Shown: in pieces, positions 56,134 to 63,834 of the stretch | Layout: each line of letters begins with the position of its first letter | How positions within the stretch are numbered: position 1 is the stretch's first letter | Origin: Aliidongia dinghuensis | GTDB lineage: Bacteria > Pseudomonadota > Alphaproteobacteria > ATCC43930 > CGMCC-115725 | Direction: 5' to 3' | Assembly (NCBI RefSeq): GCF_014643535.1 | Contig: NZ_BMJQ01000010.1 | Span: 62,001-126,000 of the forward strand | Length of the DNA: 64,000 nucleotides | The notes under the pieces: generated by a model | The model's input: only the letters and a program-made list of their open reading frames with translations | Databases searched by the model: none | Told to the model about the DNA's origin: nothing | Made by a program: the position numbers and the translations under genes

Positions 56134-57566
56134 CGCGGGCCCCGGTAGTCGGCGGCCCAGGCCGCCTGTGCTTCGAGCCCGGCCTCGAGCCGCGCGATCT
56201 GCTCCTTGACCCGCGCCGGCGCCGTGCCGCCGTAGCCGACGCGCGCCGCGACCGCCGCCTCGAGCGTCAGCCGCTCCAGCACCGCCGGCTTCAGGCGCTC
56301 GTCGACCGCCGCGATCAGTTCGGGCGTCGCTTCGGAAAGTTCGATGCCGCGCTCCTCGCATGCCCTGACCAGGGCGCCGGTGATCTCGTGCGCCGTGCTG
56401 AACGGCACGCCGCCGAGCGCCAGCCAGTCGGCAACCTCGGTCGCGAGCGTGAAGCCCAGCGGCGCCTGACGCCTCAGTTCCGCGACATTGACCCGCATGG
56501 TGCGGATCATGCCGGCCATGGCCGGCAGCACCAGGTCGAGCGTGTCGAGACTGTCGATCACCGACGCCTTGTCCTCGGCCAGATCGCGGTTATAGGCGAG
56601 CGGCAGGGACTTCAGGGTCGAGAGCAGGCCCGTGAGATTGCCGATGAGGCGCCCGGCCTTGCCGCGCGCGAGCTCCGCGATGTCCGGGTTCTTCTTCTGC
56701 GGCATGATCGAGCTGCCGGTCGCATAGGCATCGTCGAGCTCGACCCAGCGGAACTGGCGCGAGGTCCAGACGCAGATTTCCTCGGCCAGGCGCGAGATAT
56801 TGACCGTCATCATGCCGGTGACGAACAGGAACTCCGCCACATGGTCGCGGGTGCCGACCGCATCGATCGAATTCTCGCACGGCGCGTCATAGCCGAGCTC
56901 CGCGGCGGACAGCTCCGGATGGACGCAGATCGCGGAGCCGGCGAGTGCGGCCGCCCCCAAGGGCGAGCGCGCCGTGCGCCGGTCCCAGTCGCGGAGCCGG
57001 TCGATGTCGCGGTAGAGCGCCTGGGCATGGGCGAGCAGATGATGGGCGAACACGACCGGCTGGGCCGGTTGCAGATGGGTGAAGCCGGCCGAGAGCGTCT
57101 CGACATGCTGGTGCGCTTGCGCCACGAGGGCGGCCTGCAGGTCCAGCACCAGGCCCGCCATGGCCCGGCCCTTGTCGCGCAGGTAAAGCTTGAGGTCGTT
57201 CGCCGCCTGGTCGTTGCGCGAGCGCCCGGCCCTGAGCTTGCCGCCGACGGGGCCCAGCCACTCGGTCAGCACGCGCTCGAGGAACGTATGCACGTCCTCG
57301 TCGCGGGCCGACGGCTTGACCGTGCCGGCCTTGACCGCCGCCTCCAGCCGGTCGATGCCGGCGAGCAACTGGCCGAGCTCGCCCGCATCGAGGATGCCGG
57401 CCCGCTCGAGCTCCCGGGCATGGGCGCGCGAGCCGGCGAGATCGTAGGGCGCCAGGCGGAAGAAGCGCTCGTCGGAGCGCGAGAACGCGGTCAGTTCCGG
57501 CGCCGGCTCTGCCCGGAACCGGCCACCCCACAGCCTGTCGGTGGTCTCGTTGCCGCTGTTCTTCAT
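56127..57566 (-). CDS. ArgH-like lyase (aspartase/fumarase superfamily)
   Basis: 479 residues. DRLWGGRF start, [38 protein letters not shown] (catalytic Thr-His) and the mobile loop [16 protein letters not shown] (catalytic Ser). It closely resembles argininosuccinate lyase, but normally conserved positions differ: the usual NASI near the start reads SRSD, and KLHT before the SRNDQ motif reads KLRA. It heads a catabolic operon with a transporter and hydrolases rather than an arginine biosynthesis cluster. It could be a true ArgH or a paralogue (for example, an EDDS-lyase-like C-N lyase releasing fumarate). ATG 57566. Confidence 0.85.
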   Translation of the reverse strand: MKNSGNETTDRLWGGRFRAEPAPELTAFSRSDERFFRLAPYDLAGSRAHARELERAGILDAGELGQLLAGIDRLEAAVKAGTVKPSARDEDVHTFLERVLTEWLGPVGGKLRAGRSRNDQAANDLKLYLRDKGRAMAGLVLDLQAALVAQAHQHVETLSAGFTHLQPAQPVVFAHHLLAHAQALYRDIDRLRDWDRRTARSPLGAAALAGSAICVHPELSAAELGYDAPCENSIDAVGTRDHVAEFLFVTGMMTVNISRLAEEICVWTSRQFRWVELDDAYATGSSIMPQKKNPDIAELARGKAGRLIGNLTGLLSTLKSLPLAYNRDLAEDKASVIDSLDTLDLVLPAMAGMIRTMRVNVAELRRQAPLGFTLATEVADWLALGGVPFSTAHEITGALVRACEERGIELSEATPELIAAVDERLKPAVLERLTLEAAVAARVGYGGTAPARVKEQIARLEAGLEAQAAWAADYRGPRC

Positions 57567-57680
57567 CTGCCGATCCCTGTTTGCCTCATGCGCCGGCGTA
57601 TTTTCGTTTGTTGCCGGCGAACCCCACGGCGATGGTCCATTCTTTCGGAACTTGAAGGCAACCGATTTTATCCGCAAAGC

Positions 57681-57703
57681 TATGCTGAATTTTTCTCAGC
57701 ATA
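57681..57703. promoter_or_regulatory. LysR-type palindrome in the argH-like/lysR promoter region
   Basis: TATGCTGA-N7-TCAGCATA is a perfect 8-bp inverted repeat that contains the LysR consensus T-N11-A (TGAATTTTTCTCA). It ends 10 bases before the TTG start of the LysR gene and lies about 115 bases upstream of the argH-like gene. This is the natural site for autoregulation and control of the divergent operon. Binding is inferred. Confidence 0.65.
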
Positions 57704-57713
57704 GGACGCCTCC

Positions 57714-58598
57714 TTGCGCCAACGCCTGCCGCCGCTCAACCCGCTGCGCGCCTTCGAGGCCTCGGCCCGCCACCTGCAGGTCGCCAAGGCGGCCGACGAG
57801 CTCAATGTGACGCCGAGTGCCGTCAGCCATCAGCTGAAGACGCTGGAGGCCGCCTTGGGCGTCACCCTCTTCGACCGGACGAAGCGGCGGCTCAAGCTGA
57901 CGCCGCAGGGTGCCGCCCTGCTGCCCTCGATCAACGCGGCCTTCCAGACGATCGCCGACGCCACCGCCAAGATCGGCGACGGCGCCATGGCCGGCGACCT
58001 CGTCATCTCCTGCCCGGTGGCACTCACGTCGCGCTGGCTGGTCCGGCACATCGGCGAGTTCCTGCGCCAGAATCCGGCGGTGAACCTGAAGCTCATCCCG
58101 TCGAACGACGACCGCGAGATCTACACGCCAGCGGTCGACCTCTGCATCCGCTACGGCAACGGGCGCTGGCACGGGCGCCGCGTGACGGCGCTCTGCTCGG
58201 TCGCGCTCTTCCCGGTCGCGAGCCCGATGCTGATGAACGGCCCGCATCCGATCCGCACGGTGCGCGACCTGCAGCATCACCTGCTCTTGTGCGAGGACGA
58301 CGGCACCGAATGGGCGCGCTGGCTCCTGAACGCCGCCGGCCATGCGGCCGATTTCCGCACGGTCCCGCTCGGCAATGCCCATATCGCGCTAGAAGGGGCC
58401 GTCTGCGGTCAGGGTGTCGCGCTTGGCGACAGCGTCATCGCCGCGGACGACCTCGCCGAAGGCCGCCTCGTCCGCCTGTTCGAGACGACGATCCCGGCCG
58501 AGCACGCCTATCACGTCGTCTGCCGGCCGGAGCTGGCCGAAACGCCGCTGGTGGGCGGGTTCATCCAATGGCTGGAAGCGAAGATCCGCGAGGGGTAG
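57714..58598 (+). CDS. LysR family regulator (GcvA-like) of the divergent operon
   Basis: 294 residues. Helix-turn-helix LPPLNPLRAFEASARHLQVAKAADELNVTPSAVSHQLKTLE over residues 5-45; then ALGVTLFDRTKRRLKLTPQG. The substrate domain ends LVGGFIQWLEAKI, as in GcvA-type members. The start is TTG 57714 with AGGA a few bases upstream; no ATG is available in frame. Divergent from the argH-like gene, with a palindrome between them, so it very likely controls the nine-gene operon. Confidence 0.92.
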   Translation: MRQRLPPLNPLRAFEASARHLQVAKAADELNVTPSAVSHQLKTLEAALGVTLFDRTKRRLKLTPQGAALLPSINAAFQTIADATAKIGDGAMAGDLVISCPVALTSRWLVRHIGEFLRQNPAVNLKLIPSNDDREIYTPAVDLCIRYGNGRWHGRRVTALCSVALFPVASPMLMNGPHPIRTVRDLQHHLLLCEDDGTEWARWLLNAAGHAADFRTVPLGNAHIALEGAVCGQGVALGDSVIAADDLAEGRLVRLFETTIPAEHAYHVVCRPELAETPLVGGFIQWLEAKIREG

Positions 58599-58801
58599 GC
58601 GGCGTAGTGGTGTGGGTTGGACTGAACCGTGACATGACTATCAAAAGTGAAATAACGAGTTGCTAGTGGACCAAACCGAAACTCGTCTTTGCCTCCCGAA
58701 ACGCGTAACTACGTCCGCAATCAGGGTACAGATCAACTAGGTCAGGCACTCGCCTTTTGCGGACGATAAGCTATGATGGGCGCAACCAAACAGAGAAGAA
58801 C
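58599..58801. promoter_or_regulatory. Upstream region of the GNAT-PIN module with 9-bp inverted repeat
   Basis: 203 bases. From about 58620 the sequence becomes visibly AT-richer than the flanking chromosome. CGTCCGCAA (58712-58720) and TTGCGGACG (58757-58765) form a 9-bp perfect inverted repeat separated by 36 bases, directly before a TATGAT box (58772-58777). This may be an operator or a looped regulatory site. No good -35 at standard spacing was found. Confidence 0.5.
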
Positions 58802-60961
58802 ATGCCCTTCACCATCAAAGACAGCGTCGAAGATATCCTCCCCTACCTTCCTGATGTAAGGAAGGGTGCAGACACAGCAAAGGAGGAGTTGGGCTTCCTG
58901 CCCGAGGCAGCCTACAGGACATTTGCGACTACTGGAAAGTTGTTCGTCGCAACGGCCACCATCGACGGCAAAGAAATATATGCCGGCCATCTTGTGTTTG
59001 GCGGCCTGTTCCCACAGGCAAGGATTTTTCAACTATTTGTGGATCCAGCATTTCGAGGTCACGGGCTTGCTCGCCGACTATTAACGCTGCTCAAAGAACG
59101 GCTCACCGCTCAACATTGGCTTAGTATTGTGGCAAAGGTCGCGGGTGATCTCGCAGCTAATTCGGTATGGGGACGAATGGGGTTTCGGATTGTCCGCACC
59201 AAAGCGGGCGGAGTGGCTCGCAATCGACAAATCAATGTCCGCGTGCTTGACCTCGAATCTCCCTCCTTGCTGACCTTGATGGGAATCTCCGCCCGCGAGA
59301 GCGAGTTGCGGTTCGCGGAACGGTATTCTCAACGCCCAATCTACCTCTTTGATCTCAATGTGCTTTTCGATGTAATTCGCAGACGCCCTCGTTCGGATGC
59401 CGCTACCAAAGTCGTTTGGGCAGGTATGAACAACAGCATACGCCTTATGGTAGCTGAAGAATTTGCCAAAGAACTGCTGCGCACATCCAAAAGCCCCAAT
59501 AATGATCCTGTGCTTGCCTTCGCTGCTCGAGCGGACTGTTTAAGTCAGCCGTCAGAGACAAATCTTCGACCCATGCTCGCGAAACTCGCTCCAGCAATTT
59601 TCCCTGAACGTCACCGACAAGGTGCGCTGAAAGAGCAGGATTGGTCAGATCTAAAGCACATTTCTACTGCCATTTATCATCGCGCCGCAGGCTTCATCAC
59701 AAGCGAGAACGCGATCCTGCGAGCAAGTCAATACCTTCTCGAGGTTTGGAACCTGGATGTGATCGGTGTCGAAGAGTTCGCCACACTAGTGGAGGCTCGC
59801 CAAAAGGAGGCTGATGGCGCCGTAGCGGCGGTATCAAGCGGAATGTTGCGTGCGCGCCGCAACATTCCCGACGATTTGCCAAGAGCACGAGAGTTCATTC
59901 AGGCGGCGGGGGCCTCGTCGGCATTTGTCGAGGATGCTCTAGCTTGCCAGGGCACTCAAGCTCAATGGCTGTTGATCGTCGATGATCAGGACGGAGCGGC
60001 TGGATTTGCCAAATGGACGGTTTTTGGCGGGACCAAGAGAACGACGGACCTGTATCTAGCAGTTGACGAGACGAATCCAGTTGCCGAATCTATTCTCGAT
60101 TACTTTCTCGATGCCATCCCTCGCGAACTCAGCGGCGCAGGCCCCACGCTTGTCCGGCTAAACATTCTCGCAGGTCAGGTTGCGACACGCCAAACTGCAA
60201 TTGCGATGGGTTTTAGACCCCCTATTGGCGCAGGCGACAGCCATTTGATACTTCAGCGTCTCGCCGTCGGGAGAATCATTTCGTCTGAAAACTGGCCTGC
60301 AATGCGTCAGTCGCTGATTTCTGTCGCCTCGTTATATCTGCCTCAGCAGGTCCCCACGCACGAAGACATGCGGACGGGCGTGGTGCTGAAAAACGGAGAT
60401 AGGGAGGTCGCACTCTCCCTGTCGGAAATCGAAAGGATTCTATCGCCTGTTCTCCTATTGTTCCCGGGGCGGGACGGTGTTATCGTCCCGATCAGGGAGC
60501 ATTTCGCCCGCGATCTCATCGGGGCGAGCCCTCAACTGTCAATACTCGCTCCGCCAGAGGCGATCTTGCGACGTGAACGGGTCTACATCAGTGCGCCCAA
60601 GACACTGGGTCAGATGAAGACCGGCACACCAATATTGTTCTACGAGTCTCAGAAAGGGACGGGTCGTGGATGCGTGTTCGCGGTCGCCCGCATCACTGAA
60701 AGTCGCATCGTCACCAAAGCGGACGCCTTGGGCAAGGTATTGCAACGAGGCGTTCTTGATCGCCACACTCTCGAAAAGCGGAGCGTGGGCCGCAAGGTCA
60801 CAGAGACGTCATTCGACAACATTTTCATTTTCAAGACTCCGGTGTCGCTTAAGCGATTGAGGGAATTGGAGTGTGTTGATGGCTCGAATCTGGTAAGCGC
60901 ACGAAGCATCTCTTTCGAGAAATTGGTCGCGGTAGTGAAGGAAGGGCGAGTCAATGGCTAG
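58802..60961 (+). CDS. GNAT-PIN-GNAT-PUA/ASCH-like multidomain protein
   Basis: 719 residues. Residues ~1-150: GNAT acetyltransferase with acetyl-CoA loop FQLFVDPAFRGHGLARRLL (76-94) and NSVWGRMGF. Residues ~178-330: PIN nuclease-like, with acidic residues in LFDLNVLFD (Asp184), AEEF (Glu219/220), DWSDLKHIS (Asp280/283) and FITSEN (Glu302). Residues ~388-488: second, more degenerate GNAT (VDDQDGAAGFAKW, TRQTAIAMGFRP). Residues ~590-712: PUA/ASCH-like β-barrel (RVYISAPKTLGQMKTGTPILFY ... GCVFAVARITESRIV). Start ATG 58802. Codon use is less GC-biased than its neighbours. It overlaps the next gene by eight bases. Likely RNA-directed toxin or defence effector; not a known named system to me. Confidence 0.8.
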   Translation: MPFTIKDSVEDILPYLPDVRKGADTAKEELGFLPEAAYRTFATTGKLFVATATIDGKEIYAGHLVFGGLFPQARIFQLFVDPAFRGHGLARRLLTLLKERLTAQHWLSIVAKVAGDLAANSVWGRMGFRIVRTKAGGVARNRQINVRVLDLESPSLLTLMGISARESELRFAERYSQRPIYLFDLNVLFDVIRRRPRSDAATKVVWAGMNNSIRLMVAEEFAKELLRTSKSPNNDPVLAFAARADCLSQPSETNLRPMLAKLAPAIFPERHRQGALKEQDWSDLKHISTAIYHRAAGFITSENAILRASQYLLEVWNLDVIGVEEFATLVEARQKEADGAVAAVSSGMLRARRNIPDDLPRAREFIQAAGASSAFVEDALACQGTQAQWLLIVDDQDGAAGFAKWTVFGGTKRTTDLYLAVDETNPVAESILDYFLDAIPRELSGAGPTLVRLNILAGQVATRQTAIAMGFRPPIGAGDSHLILQRLAVGRIISSENWPAMRQSLISVASLYLPQQVPTHEDMRTGVVLKNGDREVALSLSEIERILSPVLLLFPGRDGVIVPIREHFARDLIGASPQLSILAPPEAILRRERVYISAPKTLGQMKTGTPILFYESQKGTGRGCVFAVARITESRIVTKADALGKVLQRGVLDRHTLEKRSVGRKVTETSFDNIFIFKTPVSLKRLRELECVDGSNLVSARSISFEKLVAVVKEGRVNG

Positions 60962-61406
60962 AACCGAAGACATTCTCATTTCGGTTCACCCGCGCCATGT
61001 CGACAGCATGTTGAGCGGGAGAAAGACCGTTGAACTTCGGCGTCGTCCGCTGAAACTATCCGCCGGCTGTCGGGTGTGGATTTATTGCACCCTTCCGCGT
61101 GGTTCCGTGGAGGCAATCGGGGTTGTTGCCGAAGTGGTAGCCGCAGCACCTTCGGTGATTTGGCGTGACTACGGCGAACAGTGCGGGATCACTAAGGCTG
61201 AATTCGACGCCTACTATGAGGGTGCTGGCACGGCCTACGTCGTTGTATTCTCGTTGGTCACAAAGCTTCCTTCGACATTTGCCCTCGGGGAAATCCGACG
61301 TCACCTCGCTAGTTTTCAACCGCCTCAATTCTTCAAGCGCCTATTAGCTGATGGCCCGGAACTCAACTTATTTAACTCTGCACTTCCATTGCCCGTAGCC
61401 GCCTAA
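60954..61406 (+). CDS. ASCH domain protein
   Basis: 150 residues. DILISVHPRHVDSMLSGRKTVELRRR contains the ASCH signature GxKxxExR (Gly22, Lys24, Glu27, Arg29); WIYCTLPRGSVEAIGVVAEV and AYVVVFSLVTKLP complete the PUA-like barrel. ASCH proteins bind RNA or nucleosides; E. coli YqfB is an N4-acetylcytidine amidohydrolase, whose key Lys is matched here but whose Thr at the fourth place is Glu. Its start lies inside the upstream gene, so the two are co-translated. Possible antidote or RNA-modification partner of the GNAT-PIN protein. Confidence 0.85.
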   Translation: MARTEDILISVHPRHVDSMLSGRKTVELRRRPLKLSAGCRVWIYCTLPRGSVEAIGVVAEVVAAAPSVIWRDYGEQCGITKAEFDAYYEGAGTAYVVVFSLVTKLPSTFALGEIRRHLASFQPPQFFKRLLADGPELNLFNSALPLPVAA

Positions 61407-61441
61407 ATAAAGATCCAATTGACTCGATAAAAGTTCAACAG

Positions 61442-61462
61442 GCCGCGAGCACCACTCGCGGC
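61442..61462. terminator. Hairpin after the ASCH gene
   Basis: GCCGCGAG-CACCA-CTCGCGGC, an 8-bp perfect stem with a 5-base loop, lies 36 bases after the ASCH stop codon. No T-run follows, so termination is uncertain. The 204-base gap to tsaE shows nothing else. Confidence 0.45.
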
Positions 61463-61610
61463 AAGAACCTCCCCACCTCTCGAACTGACACTTAGGCCCC
61501 CGCATCCAAATCCAGCCATACCAATCACGCCACTGCAGAAGCCGTGCGCCGCGATGCCATCTGCAGGGGCCCGCTTGCTCCCCGCCGCCCCGCCCTTTAG
61601 AACGGACACC

Positions 61611-62081
61611 ATGTCCCGTTCCTTCACCCTCGACCTGCCTGACGAAGCTGCCACGGCCAGCTTGGGGGCGCGGCTTGCGGCGAGTGCTAAGCCTCGCGAC
61701 ATCCTGCTGCTGCGCGGTGACCTCGGCATGGGCAAGACGGCACTCGCCCGCGGCTTCGTCATGGCGCAGGCGCCGGAGGCGCACGAAGTGCCGAGCCCGA
61801 CCTTCACGCTGGTGCAGACCTACGCCGGTGCCGCCGGCCCGGTCTGGCATTTCGACCTCTATCGCCTGAAGGACCCGGAAGAGATCTGGGAGCTGGGCTT
61901 CGAGGACGCGCTCGTCGACGGCATCCTGCTCGTCGAATGGCCGGACCGGCTGGGCCCGCTCGCCCCGCGCGACCGGCTGGAGCTGACGCTCATGCCCGGC
62001 ACAACGCCCACGGGCCGGCGCGCCGAGCTCGTCGCCGTCGGCCGGTCCACCTGGCTCGAACGGCTGCAAAACCCATCATGA
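61611..62081 (+). CDS. tsaE: tRNA threonylcarbamoyladenosine ATPase TsaE
   Basis: 156 residues. P-loop RGDLGMGKTALARGF, PSPTFTLVQTY, WHFDLYRLKDPEE and LVEWPDRLG. ATPase subunit of the TsaBDE complex that makes t6A37 in tRNA. ATG 61611 (MSRSFTLDLPDE) is chosen over 61554. Composition returns to the high-GC chromosomal style here. Overlaps amgK (ATGA). Confidence 0.95.
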   Translation: MSRSFTLDLPDEAATASLGARLAASAKPRDILLLRGDLGMGKTALARGFVMAQAPEAHEVPSPTFTLVQTYAGAAGPVWHFDLYRLKDPEEIWELGFEDALVDGILLVEWPDRLGPLAPRDRLELTLMPGTTPTGRRAELVAVGRSTWLERLQNPS

Positions 62082-63106
62082 TCGACCGCGACCATCTGCG
62101 CCGGGAATTCGCCGCGACCGCCGGCTGGGGCCAGGCCCAGGTCCTGCGCCTGCCGAGCGACGCGTCCACTCGGACCTATTATCGGCTCCGCGACGGCGGC
62201 CGGCGCGCGCTCTTGATGGATGCGCCGCCGCCGCGCGAGAAGCCGGTCGAGTTCCTGCACATGGCGCGCCTGCTCCAGGGGCTCGGATATTCGGCGCCGC
62301 TGATCCTGGCCGCCGACCCGATCGCCGGTTTCGTGCTGGTCGAGGACCTGGGCGACGACACCTATACGCGGCTGATAGCCGAGGGCGCCGACGAGCACCG
62401 GCTCTACGGCCTGGCGGTCGACCTGCTGGCCGACCTGCACGCGCGGTTCGATCCCACGGCGAGCCACGGCGTGCCGCCCTATTCCGACGAGATCCTGCTG
62501 ACGGAGGCCGGCCAGTTCGTCGACTGGTGCCTGCCCGAGATCGCGGGCGGGCCGACCGAGCCGGCGGTGAAGGAGGAATACCTGTCGCTGTGGCAGGCGG
62601 CCTTGCCGCTCGCCCGGGCGGTGCCGGCGAGCCTCACCTTGCGCGACTACCATGTCGACAACCTGATGTGGCTCTCCGACCGGCCGGGGCTCGCCGCCTG
62701 CGGGTTGCTCGACTTCCAGGATTCGCTGATCGGGCCGATCGCCTACGACCTGGTCTCGCTGCTCGAGGACGCGCGGCGCGACGTGGCGCCGACGCTCGCC
62801 CGCGCCATGCTGGCACGCTACCGGACGCTCCGGCCCCAGGTCGATGCGGCGGCGCTCGAGCGCTCCATGGCATTCCTCGGCGCCCAGCGCAACGCCAAGA
62901 TCCTCGGCATCTTCTGCCGGCTCGCCCGGCGCGACGGCAAGCCGGTCTATTTGAAGCACCTGCCGCGCACCTGGCGGCTGCTCACGCAGAGCCTGACCCA
63001 TCCGGAGCTGGCGGCGATCAAGGACTGGATGGACGCCCATGTGCCGCCGGCGGCGCGCGGCGTGCCGGCGGGCTTGAGCGCGCTCTATCCGGAGGCCGTG
63101 CGATGA
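62078..63106 (+). CDS. amgK: Anomeric N-acetylmuramate/N-acetylglucosamine kinase AmgK-like
   Basis: 342 residues. Aminoglycoside-phosphotransferase fold: LPSDASTRTYYRL, VLVEDLGDDTY, LRDYHVDNLMWL (catalytic Asp in the HxDxxxxN-like loop, here RDYHVDN) and LLDFQDSLIGPIAYDL (metal DFxD variant DFQD). With MurU it recycles cell-wall MurNAc to UDP-MurNAc. Overlaps tsaE and murU by four bases each. Confidence 0.92.
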   Translation: MIDRDHLRREFAATAGWGQAQVLRLPSDASTRTYYRLRDGGRRALLMDAPPPREKPVEFLHMARLLQGLGYSAPLILAADPIAGFVLVEDLGDDTYTRLIAEGADEHRLYGLAVDLLADLHARFDPTASHGVPPYSDEILLTEAGQFVDWCLPEIAGGPTEPAVKEEYLSLWQAALPLARAVPASLTLRDYHVDNLMWLSDRPGLAACGLLDFQDSLIGPIAYDLVSLLEDARRDVAPTLARAMLARYRTLRPQVDAAALERSMAFLGAQRNAKILGIFCRLARRDGKPVYLKHLPRTWRLLTQSLTHPELAAIKDWMDAHVPPAARGVPAGLSALYPEAVR

Positions 63107-63828
63107 TCCGCCCGACGGTCGGCATGGTGCTGGCGGCCGGGCGCGGCGAGCGCTTGCGCCCGCTGACCGATACGGTCCCGAAGCCGCTGGTGCCCGTGCT
63201 GGGCCGGCCGCTACTCGACCACGCGATCGACCGGCTCGCCGCGTTCGGCGTCCAGCGCATCGTGGTCAACGTCCATCACCTGGGCGAGCAGATCGCCCTG
63301 CACCTGAAGTCCCGCACCGCGCCCGAGATCGTGATCTCGCGCGAGAAGAAGGCGCTCGAGACCGGCGGCGGCGTCGTGCATGCGCTGTCGCTGCTGGGCC
63401 CCCAGCCGTTCTTCGCGGTCAATGGCGATTCGCTGTGGTTCGACGGCATGACGCCGGCGCTCGACCGGCTCGCCGCCGCGTTCGACCCGGCGCGGCACGA
63501 CGTCATGCTGCTGCTCCAGCGCACGACGGGCGCCGTCGGCTACGAGCAGAATCGCGGGGATTTCTTCCTCGACGCCAATGGCCTGCCGCGCCGGGTCGGC
63601 GCCGGCGAGATCGCGCCCTACCTCTATGCCGGCGTGCAGATCCTGTCGCCGCAGCTGTTCGGGGACGCGCCGGCGGGCGCCTTCTCGCTCAACCGGATCT
63701 ACGACCGGGCGCTCGCGGCCGGCCGCCTGGGTGCCATCGTCCATGACGGCGAATGGTACACGGTGACCGACGAAGCGGGCCTGGAGGAGGTCCGCGCCCA
63801 TCTCGCCCGGCGCCGGACCGAGCGCTAG
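63103..63828 (+). CDS. murU: N-acetylmuramate α-1-phosphate uridylyltransferase MurU-like
   Basis: 241 residues. Nucleotidyltransferase signature MVLAAGRGERLRPLTDTVPKPLVPVLG, metal/sugar site VNGDSLWFDG, and ETGGGVVHAL. Forms the AmgK-MurU peptidoglycan salvage route. The ATG lies at the amgK stop (ATGA). Confidence 0.93.
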   Translation: MIRPTVGMVLAAGRGERLRPLTDTVPKPLVPVLGRPLLDHAIDRLAAFGVQRIVVNVHHLGEQIALHLKSRTAPEIVISREKKALETGGGVVHALSLLGPQPFFAVNGDSLWFDGMTPALDRLAAAFDPARHDVMLLLQRTTGAVGYEQNRGDFFLDANGLPRRVGAGEIAPYLYAGVQILSPQLFGDAPAGAFSLNRIYDRALAAGRLGAIVHDGEWYTVTDEAGLEEVRAHLARRRTER

Positions 63829-63834
63829 GCGCCG

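Noticed and set aside
58599..61610. Transposon or integrative element ends around the GNAT-PIN module
   Set aside because: No integrase, terminal inverted repeat pair at both ends, or target-site duplication was recognised.
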